Positions 40,142-50,281 of a stretch of DNA of 64,000 bases are shown here, in pieces. Positions within the stretch are counted from its first letter, which is position 1, and every line of letters starts with the position of its first letter. The notes beneath the pieces were generated by a model. The model was not told the origin of the DNA, made no database searches, and saw nothing but the letters and a program-made list of their open reading frames with translations. The stretch is from assembly GCA_900546665.1 (NCBI GenBank), contig URDY01000008.1, positions 71,397 to 135,396 on the forward strand, in the 5' to 3' direction. Origin of the DNA: an uncultured Paraprevotella sp. GTDB lineage: Bacteria; Bacteroidota; Bacteroidia; Bacteroidales; Bacteroidaceae. A program made the position numbers and the translations under genes.

Positions 40142-40894
40142 TTATTCTCCGACTTCGGCCTTAATCCAGTCAAAGCCTTTCTTTTCAATCTCAAGAGCCA
40201 GTTCCGGGCCACCGGTCTTTACAATACGTCCGTTCAACAGGACATGTACAATATCCGGTTTCAGATAATCCAGCAAACGCTGATAATGGGTAATAACCAA
40301 TGCTGAAGTTTCCGGTGTACGCAATTTGTTGAAGCCTTCAGCCACAATACGCAGGGCATCTACATCCAGACCGGAATCAGTTTCATCAAGGATACTCAAG
40401 GTCGGTTCCAACATCGCCATCTGAAAAATTTCATTGCGCTTCTTTTCTCCGCCACTGAATCCTTCGTTTACCGAACGGTTGGCCAATTTACTGTCCAATT
40501 CAACAATTTTACGTTTCTCACGCATCATCTTCAGGAAATCGCCTGCACTCAACGGTTCCTGATTATGGTATTTCCGTTTGGCATTGATAGCCGCACGCAT
40601 GAAGTTTACCATTGAAACACCGGGAATCTCCACCGGCTGTTGGAATGAAAGGAACAATCCTTCATGTGCCCGTTCTTCCGGTTTAAGTGCCAGAAGATCT
40701 TTTCCATTAAATGTCACACTTCCGCGAGTGACCTCATAAGCGGGATTACCGACCAATACATTGCTCAGCGTACTCTTACCCGCTCCATTCTGCCCCATCA
40801 GGGCATGTATCTCGCCCGGTCTGATAACCAGATCGATTCCTTTTAATATCTCTTTGCCATTAATACTGGCATGCAAGTCTTTTATTTCTAACAT
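40142..40894 (-). CDS. sufC: Fe-S assembly ATPase SufC
   Basis: 250-residue ABC ATPase: Walker A GQNGAGKSTLSNV, signature FSGGEKKR, Walker B LSILDETDSGLDVDAL. Energises the SufBCD scaffold. Sits between sufB (57 bp away) and sufD (67 bp away). Confidence 0.97.
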   Translation of the reverse strand: MLEIKDLHASINGKEILKGIDLVIRPGEIHALMGQNGAGKSTLSNVLVGNPAYEVTRGSVTFNGKDLLALKPEERAHEGLFLSFQQPVEIPGVSMVNFMRAAINAKRKYHNQEPLSAGDFLKMMREKRKIVELDSKLANRSVNEGFSGGEKKRNEIFQMAMLEPTLSILDETDSGLDVDALRIVAEGFNKLRTPETSALVITHYQRLLDYLKPDIVHVLLNGRIVKTGGPELALEIEKKGFDWIKAEVGE

Positions 40895-40951
40895 AGATGT
40901 TTATGATTATATGGACAGGGGGCGACATGCACCCCACCGTCTGATTCTGAA

Positions 40952-42406
40952 TTATCCTACTGTTCCTTCTAATGAAACATTCAACAATTTCTGCGCTTCT
41001 ACCGCAAACTCCATCGGCAACTTATTGATCACATCCTTGGCATATCCGTTGACAATGAGTCCGACAGCCTCTTCCGTAGGAATACCACGCTGATTACAGT
41101 AGAACAACTGCTCTTCGGATATTTTAGAAGTCGTCGCTTCATGTTCCACGATGGCTGTATTATTGTGTACATCCATATAAGGGAAAGTATGCGCTCCACA
41201 GGTGCTGCCCAACAAAAGTGAGTCACATGAACTGTAATTACGTGCACCATCAGCTCCTGCAGCCACTCTGACCAGTCCCCTGTAGGAATTCTGACTCTTA
41301 CCGGCTGAAATACCCTTACTGATAATCGTACTCTTGGTATTCTTGCCAATATGAATCATCTTGGTACCGGTATCTGCCTGCTGATAATTGTTGGTTACTG
41401 CCACACTATAAAACTCAGCCTGGGAATTATCACCGCTCAATACACAACTCGGATACTTCCAGGTAATGGCAGATCCCGTTTCAACCTGTGTCCATGACAG
41501 CTTGCTGTTGGCACCACGCAAATGGCCACGTTTGGTTACAAGATTCAATACACCTCCCTTACCTTCAGCATCACCAGGATACCAGTTCTGAACCGTGCTG
41601 TATTTCACTTCAGCATTCTCGTTCACGACAATCTCCACGATAGCCGCATGCAACTGGTTTTCATCACGCATCGGAGCCGTACAACCTTCCAGATAGGATA
41701 CGTAGCCACCATCATCACATACAATCAACGTACGCTCAAACTGTCCTGTATTCCGCGCATTGATACGAAAATAAGTAGACAGCTCCATCGGACAACGAAC
41801 TCCTTTCGGAATATACACGAAAGAACCATCGCTGAACACAGCCGAATTCAAGGCTGCGAAATAATTGTCACGATACGGCACTACTGATCCCAAATATTGT
41901 CTGACGAGATCCGGATATTCACGTACGGCTTCGCTGATTGAACAGAATATAATGCCCCGTTCCGACAATTTTTCCTTAAAAGTGGTCTTCACAGACACAG
42001 AGTCCATCACGGCATCCACAGCCGTCCCGCTCAATGCCAGACGTTCCTCCAACGGAATACCCAGCTTATCGAAGGTTTTCATCAACTCCGGATCAATTTC
42101 ATCCAGTGATTTCGGACCGTCTTTTTTGGCACCTTTTGTAGGATCAGCGTAATAGGATATAGCCTGATAGTCTATTTCGGGCATTTTCAGATGTCCCCAT
42201 TCCGGCTGTTTTTGCTCCAGCCAGTAACGGAATGCCTTCAACCGGAATTCCAAAAGCCATTCCGGCTCTTCCTTTTTGGAAGATATCAGACGCACCACAT
42301 CCTCATTCAGTCCTTTCTCTATGATTTCAGTCTGCACGTCAGTCGTAAAACCGTATTCATACTTTTTATCGGCGACTTCTTTAACAAACTTGTTTTTTTC
42401 TTCCAT
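40952..42406 (-). CDS. sufB: Fe-S cluster scaffold protein SufB
   Basis: 484 residues; typical sequence [19 protein letters not shown] at the start, [17 protein letters not shown] in the middle and the SufB C-terminal [20 protein letters not shown]. Start of the suf genes; the gap to cvpA contains a terminator-like hairpin, leaving the promoter of sufB unclear. Confidence 0.97.
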   Translation of the reverse strand: MEEKNKFVKEVADKKYEYGFTTDVQTEIIEKGLNEDVVRLISSKKEEPEWLLEFRLKAFRYWLEQKQPEWGHLKMPEIDYQAISYYADPTKGAKKDGPKSLDEIDPELMKTFDKLGIPLEERLALSGTAVDAVMDSVSVKTTFKEKLSERGIIFCSISEAVREYPDLVRQYLGSVVPYRDNYFAALNSAVFSDGSFVYIPKGVRCPMELSTYFRINARNTGQFERTLIVCDDGGYVSYLEGCTAPMRDENQLHAAIVEIVVNENAEVKYSTVQNWYPGDAEGKGGVLNLVTKRGHLRGANSKLSWTQVETGSAITWKYPSCVLSGDNSQAEFYSVAVTNNYQQADTGTKMIHIGKNTKSTIISKGISAGKSQNSYRGLVRVAAGADGARNYSSCDSLLLGSTCGAHTFPYMDVHNNTAIVEHEATTSKISEEQLFYCNQRGIPTEEAVGLIVNGYAKDVINKLPMEFAVEAQKLLNVSLEGTVG

Positions 42407-42430
42407 ATCAAATCTTTTTATTCACCTAAA

Positions 42431-42489
42431 GAAAAAAGGTTTCTCAAAAAAAGCATTCCAGCTAGCTGAACGTTTTTCTTGAGAGACCT
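42431..42489 (-). terminator. Terminator between cvpA and sufB
   Basis: Minus-strand arms AGGTCTCTCAA / TTGAGAAACCT with A/T extension, then TTTTTTC. Separates the infB-cvpA transcript from suf, perhaps incompletely, since no good promoter is visible right before sufB. Confidence 0.6.
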
Positions 42490-42503
42490 TCCTGCCTTTT
42501 CCG

Positions 42504-43013
42504 TTACGATACCTTTTCCGTATGCTCTTTGGCCGCTTCACGGAAATGGTCCGCACAATAATCAAACAACACTCCCGATATAGCCGTCATCGGAGCATAC
42601 AAGCGAGATGTCGTGTGGCGTGGCTCATCCATGACCTGAAGCCAAATGCCGACATTCAGTACACAACTGAAAAATACGACATATTTCAATCCGCCTACAA
42701 GCGCGCCTCCCAAACGATTTAATCCGCCAAGACAAAGCGTTTCAGCCGTTTTGGTCAGGAAATAAGCCACTATGGACAAAGCCAGCGGCACTCCTATCCA
42801 AATCAGGATGAAAGCCAACGCACGGGCTACACCACGCACCATTCCAATTTGCGGTGCCAGCCAGTCACCGACCGTGATATAAAGCATCGTAGCCAGCAAC
42901 AAGCCCAGGATTACACCCGCAATAGAAGCTATCTGACGGAAAAATCCGCTTATCCAGCCTTTGACCATACCGAAAAGGAGCACTACCATGATAATAATAT
43001 CCAGTGCATTCAC
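42504..43013 (-). CDS. CvpA family membrane protein
   Basis: 169 residues with four hydrophobic helices (MVVLLFGMVKGWISGFFRQ at the N-terminus is the CvpA start pattern with the KG-x2-G motif). Founder CvpA is linked to colicin V production and envelope stress; role here unknown. Seven bp after infB. Confidence 0.85.
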   Translation of the reverse strand: MNALDIIIMVVLLFGMVKGWISGFFRQIASIAGVILGLLLATMLYITVGDWLAPQIGMVRGVARALAFILIWIGVPLALSIVAYFLTKTAETLCLGGLNRLGGALVGGLKYVVFFSCVLNVGIWLQVMDEPRHTTSRLYAPMTAISGVLFDYCADHFREAAKEHTEKVS

Positions 43014-43020
43014 GGTGTGT

Positions 43021-45834
43021 TTACAATTTAGCTTTGACTTCTACTTCCTGATAGGTTTCGATAATATCTCCTTCGCGGATATCATTATAGTTCACAAGGC
43101 TAATACCGCACTCAAAGTTGACACCGACTTCCTTCACGTCGTCCTTGAAACGTTTGAGGGCATTGATCTGTCCTGTATGCACCACAATACCATCACGAAT
43201 CAGACGGGCCTTGTTAGAACGCTGTACCTTACCATCCATCACATAAGCTCCGGCCACCGTACCGACCTTGCTGATATGATAAACCTGACGAACCTCAAGA
43301 GTTGCAGTCACTTCTTCTTTCACTTCAGGAGCCAACATACCTTCCATAGCAGACTTCACTTCCTCTATGGCATCGTAGATGATAGAATACAAACGGATAT
43401 CAACGCCTTGCTGTTCTGCCATCTTACGTGCTGTTGCCGAAGGACGAACCTGGAATCCGATAATAATAGCTTCAGAAGCAGCAGCCAGCGCCACATCACT
43501 TTCTGATATCTGACCGACAGCCTTATGGATGACATTGACAGCGATTTTCTCAGTAGACAACTTAATAAGCGAATCACTAAGTGCCTCGATAGAACCATCC
43601 ACGTCACCCTTCACAATAATATTGAGTTCCTGGAAACCACCCAATGCAATGCGTCGTCCCACTTCATCAAGGGTAAGCATCTTCTGTGTACGCAGTCCCT
43701 GTTCGCGTTGCAACTGTTCGCGTTTGTTGGTAATTTCACGGGCTTCCTGTTCCGTATCCATCACATGGAATGTGTCACCAGCCGTAGGAGCACCGTTCAA
43801 ACCGAGAATTGTTGCAGCCTGTGCCGGACCAATCTCCTTCACACGCTGGTTTCGTTCGTTGAACATGGCCTTGATACGACCGTAATTTGTTCCCGCCAAC
43901 ACGATATCTCCCATTCGGAGCGTACCGTTGGAAACCAGGACCGTAGCGACATAACCACGTCCTTTATCCAATGAAGATTCAATAACAGATCCTGTAGCCT
44001 TACGATTCGGATTTGCCTTCAGGTCAAGCATTTCTGCTTCAAGAAGAACCTTTTCAAGCAATTCATCCACACCGATTCCCTTCTTGGCAGAGATATCCTG
44101 GCTCTGGTATTTTCCTCCCCAGTCTTCTACCAGGAAATTCATGGCAGCCAATCCCTCCTTAATCTTGTCCGGATTAGCGGCTGGTTTATCTATCTTGTTG
44201 ATTGCGAATACAATTGGTACATTAGCAGCTACAGCATGATTGATTGCCTCCTTAGTCTGTGGCATAATATCATCATCTGCTGCAATAATAATGATGGCGA
44301 TATCCGTAACCTGTGCTCCACGGGCACGCATGGCCGTAAAGGCTTCGTGTCCCGGTGTATCAAGGAAAGTAATATGACGTCCGTCTTCCAATTCCACATT
44401 ATAGGCACCGATATGCTGGGTGATACCTCCGGCCTCACCGGCAATAACGTTTGTCTTGCGGATATAGTCCAACAATGAAGTCTTACCATGGTCCACATGA
44501 CCCATCACGGTCACAATCGGAGCACGTGGTACAAGATCTTCTTCATCATCCTCTTCTTCATTGACGGCTTCAGAAACTTCCGCACTGACATATTCGGTCT
44601 TGAATCCGAATTCTTCTGCTACCAGATTAATCGTTTCTGCATCCAGACGCTGATTGATAGACACCATGATACCAATACTCATACAGGTTGCGATAACCTG
44701 TGTTACAGGCACATCCATCATTACAGCCAATTCGTTGGCAGTCACGAATTCTGTCAGCTTAAGGATCTTGCTCTCTGCTGCCTGTTCTTCAAGCTGCTCC
44801 TCCAGACTTGCACGTGCATTTTCACGTTTTTCCTTACGATACTTGGCACCCTTGTTTGTTTTGGTCTTATTAGTCAACCGTGCCAATGTCTCCTTCACCT
44901 GTTTTGCTACATCCTCATCTGAGACTTCAGCCTTGAAAGCCGACTGACGGTTATTGTTTTTCTTACCGCCATTCTGTTTACCGTTCTGACGGTCATGACC
45001 ATTATCATTACGAGAATTGTTCTTCTTATTGGACGCCTGTGAAGCACCATTGCCCTGCTGTCCGCCAACGGCATTCACATCGACACGTTCCTTGCCGACC
45101 CGCACTCTCTTTTTCTTGTTGCCGTCATTATTATTGCCGGCTGCAGATCCTGCATTCTGTGCACCTTGCCGTTTGTCAGCATGCATCTGACGGTTTTTCT
45201 CCTCACGTTCCTTACGCTTCTCTTCCTTACTTTTCTTTTTGGGACGCGTAGACTGATTCAGACTGTCGAGATCAATATGGCCTTTCACCTTAAGTTGCGG
45301 TGTTACCTGCGCACTATGATTCAGGCGGAACACACCGTCTTCCTGTTCAGCCCCTATTTCTTCCTGATGTGTTTTTTCCACGTTTTCTGTTTGCTTCTCT
45401 AGTTTGTTTTCTTCGTTTTTCTCTTCATTCAGGCTTTCGGCTGATCCGTCACTTTCTTGTTGCACTGGTGACTGTGTTTCTTTCACAGTCTTGCGTCCGG
45501 ACAAAGTGTCCAGATCGATGTGTCCTACCACCTTGATCCGTTTTTCTGGCTTAGGATCCACAGCATCAATTCTAACGGTCTGTGTTTCCTGCTGAGGTAT
45601 AGCGATTGTCTCTTTCTTTTCCTTATGCTGTCTTTGCCGGCTAATATTGTCGGCATCGTCCCGCAATCCCTTATCCTTCTTGAACTCAGCCACGAGCATG
45701 CGATACTGCTCATCACTGATCTTGGCATTCGGGTTGGGTTCGATATCGGCAAATCCATTTTTCTGCAGGAACTCCACTGCAGTCTGCAGGCCGACATTGC
45801 ATTCTTTTGTTACTTTATTTAATCTGATACTCAT
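43021..45834 (-). CDS. infB: Translation initiation factor IF-2
   Basis: 937 residues. IF2N motif at the start ([19 protein letters not shown]), a long charged low-complexity linker (about 60-300, rich in Lys/Asn/Gln), a second IF2N ([18 protein letters not shown]), then the GTPase domain with [20 protein letters not shown] and NKID. The C-terminal domains bind fMet-tRNA. In operon with nusA (6 bp). Confidence 0.97.
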   Translation of the reverse strand: MSIRLNKVTKECNVGLQTAVEFLQKNGFADIEPNPNAKISDEQYRMLVAEFKKDKGLRDDADNISRQRQHKEKKETIAIPQQETQTVRIDAVDPKPEKRIKVVGHIDLDTLSGRKTVKETQSPVQQESDGSAESLNEEKNEENKLEKQTENVEKTHQEEIGAEQEDGVFRLNHSAQVTPQLKVKGHIDLDSLNQSTRPKKKSKEEKRKEREEKNRQMHADKRQGAQNAGSAAGNNNDGNKKKRVRVGKERVDVNAVGGQQGNGASQASNKKNNSRNDNGHDRQNGKQNGGKKNNNRQSAFKAEVSDEDVAKQVKETLARLTNKTKTNKGAKYRKEKRENARASLEEQLEEQAAESKILKLTEFVTANELAVMMDVPVTQVIATCMSIGIMVSINQRLDAETINLVAEEFGFKTEYVSAEVSEAVNEEEDDEEDLVPRAPIVTVMGHVDHGKTSLLDYIRKTNVIAGEAGGITQHIGAYNVELEDGRHITFLDTPGHEAFTAMRARGAQVTDIAIIIIAADDDIMPQTKEAINHAVAANVPIVFAINKIDKPAANPDKIKEGLAAMNFLVEDWGGKYQSQDISAKKGIGVDELLEKVLLEAEMLDLKANPNRKATGSVIESSLDKGRGYVATVLVSNGTLRMGDIVLAGTNYGRIKAMFNERNQRVKEIGPAQAATILGLNGAPTAGDTFHVMDTEQEAREITNKREQLQREQGLRTQKMLTLDEVGRRIALGGFQELNIIVKGDVDGSIEALSDSLIKLSTEKIAVNVIHKAVGQISESDVALAAASEAIIIGFQVRPSATARKMAEQQGVDIRLYSIIYDAIEEVKSAMEGMLAPEVKEEVTATLEVRQVYHISKVGTVAGAYVMDGKVQRSNKARLIRDGIVVHTGQINALKRFKDDVKEVGVNFECGISLVNYNDIREGDIIETYQEVEVKAKL

Positions 45835-45840
45835 AGGCTA

Positions 45841-47100
45841 TTATTCCTCAAATTCTTCTTTTAAGATTCTCAACACATCATCCACAGTTTCCTCCTCAAG
45901 ATCGGCCTGTGAAACAAGCATTTCACGCGGTGCCTTCAAAACATCCTTGGCAGTTACCATACCGATTTTCTTCAACTCTTCTATAATCCAGGGTTCGATG
46001 GCATTGGCAAATTCATCCAGATAAACATCATCATCCTCTCCTTCCTGTCCCTGAACCTCACGGAATACATCAATCGTATATTCCGTCAGCATACTGGCCA
46101 GCTTGATATTAAGTCCTCCCTTACCGATGGCAAGTGACACCTGATCCGGATTAAGATAAACTTCAGCTCTACGTTCCTCTTCATTAAGACGTATGCTATT
46201 GACATTCGCAGGATTTAATGCGCGTGTAATAAACAGCGACATATTCTGGGTATAATTGATCACATCAATATTTTCACCGCGAAGTTCTCTCACGATACCG
46301 TGTACACGGCTTCCTTTCACACCTACACAGGCTCCTACCGGATCAATACGGTCATCATAGCTTTCCACGGCAATTTTTGCCCGTTCTCCCGGCATACGTG
46401 CAATTCGTTTGATTACGATCATGCCGTCATGAATCTCAGGTACTTCAGCTTCCAGCAAACGCTGCAGGAACACCGGTGACGTACGGCTCAGAATAATCTT
46501 GGGATTATTATTAGTATTATCCACACGCAATACCACCGCTCTTACAGCCTCACCCTTTCTATAGAAGTCTGAAGGAATCTGTTCTGTCTTAGGCAAAATG
46601 AGCTCATTTCCCTCATCATCCACCAACAGCATTTCCTTCTTCCAAACCTGATATACTTCTGCACTGACCACCTGACCCACGCGATCCTTATATTTGTTAT
46701 AAAGACTGTCATGCTCCAGTTCCAGAATCTTGCTGGCAAGTGTCTGTCTGAGAGTCAATATGGCGCGGCGTCCGAATTTCGCAAAGTCCACACTCTCGCT
46801 CACTTCCTCACCAAGTTCATAGTCAGCATCTATTTCACGGGCTTCGCTCAGCGAGATCTCTCGATTATCATCCTTTACTTCACCATCATTTACGACTATA
46901 CGGTTACGGTAAATTTCGAAATCGCCCTTATCCGGATTGACAATCACATCATAATTATCATCTGATCCGAAAAGCTTTGCAATGACGCTACGAAAACTTT
47001 CTTCGAGTACGCTCACCAAAGTAGCTCTGTCAATATTCTTATTTTCCTTAAATTCCGAAAATGTATCTATCAAATTTACGGTTTCTTCTTTCTTTGCCAT
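45841..47100 (-). CDS. nusA: Transcription factor NusA
   Basis: 419 residues: N-terminal RNA-polymerase-binding domain (LIDTFSEFKENKNIDRATL), S1 domain (about 130-200), KH1/KH2 (RIDPVGACVGVKGSRVHGI and VSLAIGKGGLNIKLA), and a short acidic C-terminus with a helix-hairpin-helix-like stretch. Acts in pausing, termination and antitermination. Its operon leader carries a terminator hairpin (47588-47621), a possible target of its own activity. Confidence 0.96.
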   Translation of the reverse strand: MAKKEETVNLIDTFSEFKENKNIDRATLVSVLEESFRSVIAKLFGSDDNYDVIVNPDKGDFEIYRNRIVVNDGEVKDDNREISLSEAREIDADYELGEEVSESVDFAKFGRRAILTLRQTLASKILELEHDSLYNKYKDRVGQVVSAEVYQVWKKEMLLVDDEGNELILPKTEQIPSDFYRKGEAVRAVVLRVDNTNNNPKIILSRTSPVFLQRLLEAEVPEIHDGMIVIKRIARMPGERAKIAVESYDDRIDPVGACVGVKGSRVHGIVRELRGENIDVINYTQNMSLFITRALNPANVNSIRLNEEERRAEVYLNPDQVSLAIGKGGLNIKLASMLTEYTIDVFREVQGQEGEDDDVYLDEFANAIEPWIIEELKKIGMVTAKDVLKAPREMLVSQADLEEETVDDVLRILKEEFEE

Positions 47101-47103
47101 GAT

Positions 47104-47571
47104 TTATTTAAAACGGATTAAATATTTGGTATACTTCACTTCATCATAAGGGAAAGACAATACTTCCTCCACCAGTTGCGGACGCTTCTGTTCCGGCAAT
47201 TTTTTCTTCACACTCACAGTCAGTTCAAAATGATCTGCTTCTGCAGCCGTCAGAATACCACGAAGCTTACGGCCGTCCTTAGTCAGGACTTCCACTTCTT
47301 TTCCTATGTGGCATACATACTGTGGCAGCACCTTGAAAGGCTGTCCTATACCGGCACTTCCTACCTCCAGTTCGTAATCTTCCTGATCACGACTGAGCTT
47401 TGACTCAATGTAACGGCTCAGACTCACACAATCGTCTATCCACACACCTTCAGCATGGTCGATTTCTACAACTATTCTGTCATCCGGACTTACGGTAATG
47501 TCAACCAGGAAATAGTCTTTATCCTGCAGCCACTCTTCAACTAACTCTTTTACAACGTTTTTTTCTATCAT
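47104..47571 (-). CDS. rimP: Ribosome maturation factor RimP
   Basis: 155-residue 30S assembly factor: VDITVSPDDRIVVEIDHAEGVWIDDCV and LSRDQEDYELEVGSAGIGQPFK are RimP patterns. First gene of rimP-nusA-infB-cvpA. Confidence 0.94.
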   Translation of the reverse strand: MIEKNVVKELVEEWLQDKDYFLVDITVSPDDRIVVEIDHAEGVWIDDCVSLSRYIESKLSRDQEDYELEVGSAGIGQPFKVLPQYVCHIGKEVEVLTKDGRKLRGILTAAEADHFELTVSVKKKLPEQKRPQLVEEVLSFPYDEVKYTKYLIRFK

Positions 47572-47587
47572 GTGAATTACATTATAT

Positions 47588-47621
47588 GAAAAAAATGAGG
47601 GACTTGATCAGCCCCTCATTT
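47588..47621 (-). terminator. Terminator hairpin in the rimP-nusA leader
   Basis: Minus-strand stem AAATGAGGG / CCCTCATTT, 11-nt loop, then TTTTTTTC. It is downstream of the rimP promoter (47635-47665) and before the rimP start, so it can end the upstream S41 transcript and also attenuate the nusA operon. Confidence 0.75.
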
Positions 47622-47634
47622 CATCTTACGCTTA

Positions 47635-47665
47635 CAAAGTTAAGCATTTTAATACAATTCTCAAA
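47635..47665 (-). promoter_or_regulatory. Promoter of rimP-nusA-infB-cvpA
   Basis: Minus-strand TTTG (47665-47662), 19-bp spacer, TAACTTTG (47642-47635). Predicted start near 47631, about 60 nt before the rimP ATG, with the hairpin between. Confidence 0.75.
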
Positions 47666-47695
47666 ATAAATGACCGTAATTTTATAAAAATCAAA

Positions 47696-48100
47696 CTATT
47701 CCTTATTGTCCGGAACGGATTTTATAAACAATTCACCCCGATCACGATAAAGTTCAAAGCATCCGCCTTCTTCTGATACATTCGATGAAGCTGTCACTCC
47801 GGATCCGACATCTGAAATCATAAGCAAACCTGCAGATCCGACCGGAAAACCAACTGCCGAATCACTCTCTGTTATCACCTTGTCACAGATCACACTGTCA
47901 TTCCATACCACCTGCAGACTGTCGCCCAGAAACGCCTCATCTATATTTACCGTACAATAACAAGGTTCTGCCGGACCTTTCAGACCGCCATCAGGCAAGC
48001 ACCACATCCAAAAGAGTACCACTACTCCCAATACAACTATGGCCATCGCCATAATACCAAACATAAACTGGCGGTTATGATTCAACTTATTTTTTCTCAT
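47696..48100 (-). CDS. Small membrane protein of unknown function
   Basis: 134 residues with one N-terminal membrane helix (FGIMAMAIVVLGVVVLFWMW, about 14-33) and a periplasmic part with CYCTVNIDEAFLGDSLQV. Not recognised. Its start overlaps the S41 protease gene by 14 bp, so the two are translationally coupled and may work together. Confidence 0.65.
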   Translation of the reverse strand: MRKNKLNHNRQFMFGIMAMAIVVLGVVVLFWMWCLPDGGLKGPAEPCYCTVNIDEAFLGDSLQVVWNDSVICDKVITESDSAVGFPVGSAGLLMISDVGSGVTASSNVSEEGGCFELYRDRGELFIKSVPDNKE

Positions 48101-49754
48101 TGCGACTTACAGACAATATTGAATAATAATAATCCTCATCCGAGAACACTTCCAATGCCTTCTCTACAAACTTATCATCACGGAGCTGTTGCTTGATTGC
48201 TCCTTTCTGGAAATAATAACGGCTTACAATATCATTTTCCAGTATCTCCGAGAGATCTTTTCTGAAGCGCATCAGATCCGCCGTCACATTTCCTGACATT
48301 TTCTGCTCCAAAGCCTCAAACTCATCTTTGGCTTCATCATAACAGCCCTCGAACTGAGCAGCCTTCTTCAACAGTTTCAGCACTTCTTCCGTTCTGCGCT
48401 TATAGGTAAAATCACTTTTTGCCACGAGATTGACAAAATCCTCATAATCCTTATCCGAAAGTGCAAACTCACCGGCAGGAGCTATTTCCGGATGCGCAGC
48501 CACATAATTACATACATATTCCAATGCCACATCACTGGCTGCCACATCATAAACCAATGCAGGCAAGCTGTCAGGCTGCATCACAATATCGGGTTTTATT
48601 CCTCCACCATCACGGACCTCACGCCCTCCGGCCGTATAAAACACCTTAGTCAGACTGTCAGGAACGGTTCCTACCGAACCATCTGCATTCAAGTGACGAT
48701 AATCATAGGCCTGAATACAACGCCCGCTCGGGATATAGTAACGGCTCGTCGTCACTTTCAGACTACCATGATATGGCACCTCACGCGGCACCTGAACCAA
48801 CCCCTTGCCATAAGTACGCATACCTATAATTACGGCACGATCCAAATCCTGCAATGCTCCGGATACGATCTCAGCAGACGAAGCCGTCATACCGTCAACC
48901 AGAACAGCCAAAGGGATTTTTTCGTCCAACGGCTCCTTGGTCGTCGTATATTCAGAATTGACAGATGATAATTTACCCTTTGTATATACCACCTTTTGTC
49001 CTTTTGGTACAAACATATTCACCAATTCAACCGCCTCAACAAGAAGACCACCCGCATTTCCTCTCATATCCAATATAAGCGACTGCGCCCCCTGCTTCTT
49101 CAGATCTATGATAGCCCGACGGACATCACGCGAACAGTTTTCCGTAAAACGGTCAAAATAGATATAACCCACCTGATTTCCGACCATTCCATAATAAGGA
49201 ACCGGCGGCATTACAATATTCCTACGGGTCACCTTAAAAACCAGCGGATCCGGATTTCCGGATCTTTTAACCTTCAACTCAAAGGAAGTGCCGGCATCAC
49301 CCCGCAGCATCTTGCTGACGTCAGACACATTCTTTCCCTTCACATCCACACCGTCAATAGTCAATATGACATCACCGCTTTTAATCCCCACATCAGTAGC
49401 CGGACTATCCTCCCAAGGTTCAACAAATATGACACGGTCTTCCTTTTTATAATAACGGATTACCGCGCCAACACCGGCATATTTACCTGTTGTCATTTCA
49501 CGCAGTTCATTCATATTATCTTCCGGATAATATTCCGTAAAAGGATCCACGCGCTGCAACATACCGTCTATAGCCCATCCGATCACCGTATCTGCAGACA
49601 AAGTATCCACATAATACAAGTCCAACTGCTTATAAATATCATTGAAAATCTCCAGATTCTTTGAGATCTCAAAGTTATGATTATCACTTTTCTGTGCAAA
49701 CGAGGCGCTCATACTTGCAATGAGCAGTCCTGCCATTATAAATATCTTTTTCAT
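48087..49754 (-). CDS. S41-family C-terminal processing protease
   Basis: 555 residues. Signal peptide (about 1-20, ASFAQ), PDZ domain (about 90-175; KYAGVGAVIRYYK, GDVILTIDGVDVKGK), and the S41 catalytic core: YIYFDRFTENCSRDV, LILDMRGNAGGLLVEAVELV, the Ser in DGMTASSAEIVSGAL and Lys in TYGKGLVQ. Similar to CtpA-type periplasmic proteases. Has a leaderless-type promoter. Confidence 0.93.
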   Translation of the reverse strand: MKKIFIMAGLLIASMSASFAQKSDNHNFEISKNLEIFNDIYKQLDLYYVDTLSADTVIGWAIDGMLQRVDPFTEYYPEDNMNELREMTTGKYAGVGAVIRYYKKEDRVIFVEPWEDSPATDVGIKSGDVILTIDGVDVKGKNVSDVSKMLRGDAGTSFELKVKRSGNPDPLVFKVTRRNIVMPPVPYYGMVGNQVGYIYFDRFTENCSRDVRRAIIDLKKQGAQSLILDMRGNAGGLLVEAVELVNMFVPKGQKVVYTKGKLSSVNSEYTTTKEPLDEKIPLAVLVDGMTASSAEIVSGALQDLDRAVIIGMRTYGKGLVQVPREVPYHGSLKVTTSRYYIPSGRCIQAYDYRHLNADGSVGTVPDSLTKVFYTAGGREVRDGGGIKPDIVMQPDSLPALVYDVAASDVALEYVCNYVAAHPEIAPAGEFALSDKDYEDFVNLVAKSDFTYKRRTEEVLKLLKKAAQFEGCYDEAKDEFEALEQKMSGNVTADLMRFRKDLSEILENDIVSRYYFQKGAIKQQLRDDKFVEKALEVFSDEDYYYSILSVSRNEKK

Positions 49755-49758
49755 GCAG

Positions 49759-49766
49759 CAAATTTA
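49759..49766 (-). promoter_or_regulatory. Promoter -7 box of the S41 protease, leaderless arrangement
   Basis: Minus-strand TAAATTTG, then CTGC and the ATG at 49754. Confidence 0.5.
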
Positions 49767-49882
49767 CATAAATATGTGAGATTACACGACAATATCCCCC
49801 TTTCTATTGTTAATACTTATATATTTTTTGCATAAAAACGTATTTTTTTCTCCAAGTTGTTGCATATTTCAAAAATAAGCAC

Positions 49883-49890
49883 TACTTTTG
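49883..49890 (+). promoter_or_regulatory. Promoter -7 box of the tRNA-Asn pair
   Basis: TACTTTTG followed by CATCGCAATTGAGAG, a variant of the initially transcribed motif behind the other tRNA promoters in the window. The -33 TTTG is imperfect. Confidence 0.65.
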
Positions 49891-49921
49891 CATCGCAATT
49901 GAGAGAAATACTCAAAACACT

Positions 49922-49995
49922 GCTTCAGTAGCTCAGTTGGTTAGAGCACCTGACTGTTAATCAGGGGGTCGTTGGTTCAAGCCCATCCTGAAGCG
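49922..49995 (+). tRNA. tRNA-Asn (anticodon GTT), copy 1
   Basis: 74 nt: acceptor GCTTCAG / CTGAAGC, anticodon stem CCTGA / TCAGG with loop CTGTTAA (anticodon GTT), discriminator G. Followed directly by CCA (49996-49998), so CCA may be encoded here. Confidence 0.95.
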
Positions 49996-50017
49996 CCATT
50001 TCTCAAGATTGCCAATT

Positions 50018-50091
50018 GCTTCAGTAGCTCAGTTGGTTAGAGCACCTGACTGTTAATCAGGGGGTCGTTGGTTCAAGCCCATCCTGAAGCG
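50018..50091 (+). tRNA. tRNA-Asn (anticodon GTT), copy 2
   Basis: Identical 74-nt copy 22 bp after copy 1. No CCA is encoded; an A-rich run and a strong terminator follow. Confidence 0.95.
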
Positions 50092-50092
50092 C

Positions 50093-50126
50093 AAAAAAAG
50101 GAATCCGTTACGGATTCCTTTTTTTG
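50093..50126 (+). terminator. Terminator after the tRNA-Asn pair
   Basis: GGAATCCG / CGGATTCC stem, TTA loop, flanked by A7 and T7 runs that extend the stem and give the U-tract. Confidence 0.9.
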
Positions 50127-50281
50127 TGTTTTACTTCTTGAAATCAAAGATCAACTTCAGATCAAAGTCTATTATTAGTAATTCAAATATTCTCTTTTTA
50201 AAAGGAACATTCAAAATACGCCAAAAGGCCGCCTGCAAAAACAGACAGCCTTTTGATTATTTTCTATGAAAGAATAGACAA

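Noticed and set aside
44488..44922. Long + strand frames opposite infB, and similar ones opposite pnp, murD and nusA
   Set aside because: They are antisense to highly conserved genes and show no family resemblance or start signals.
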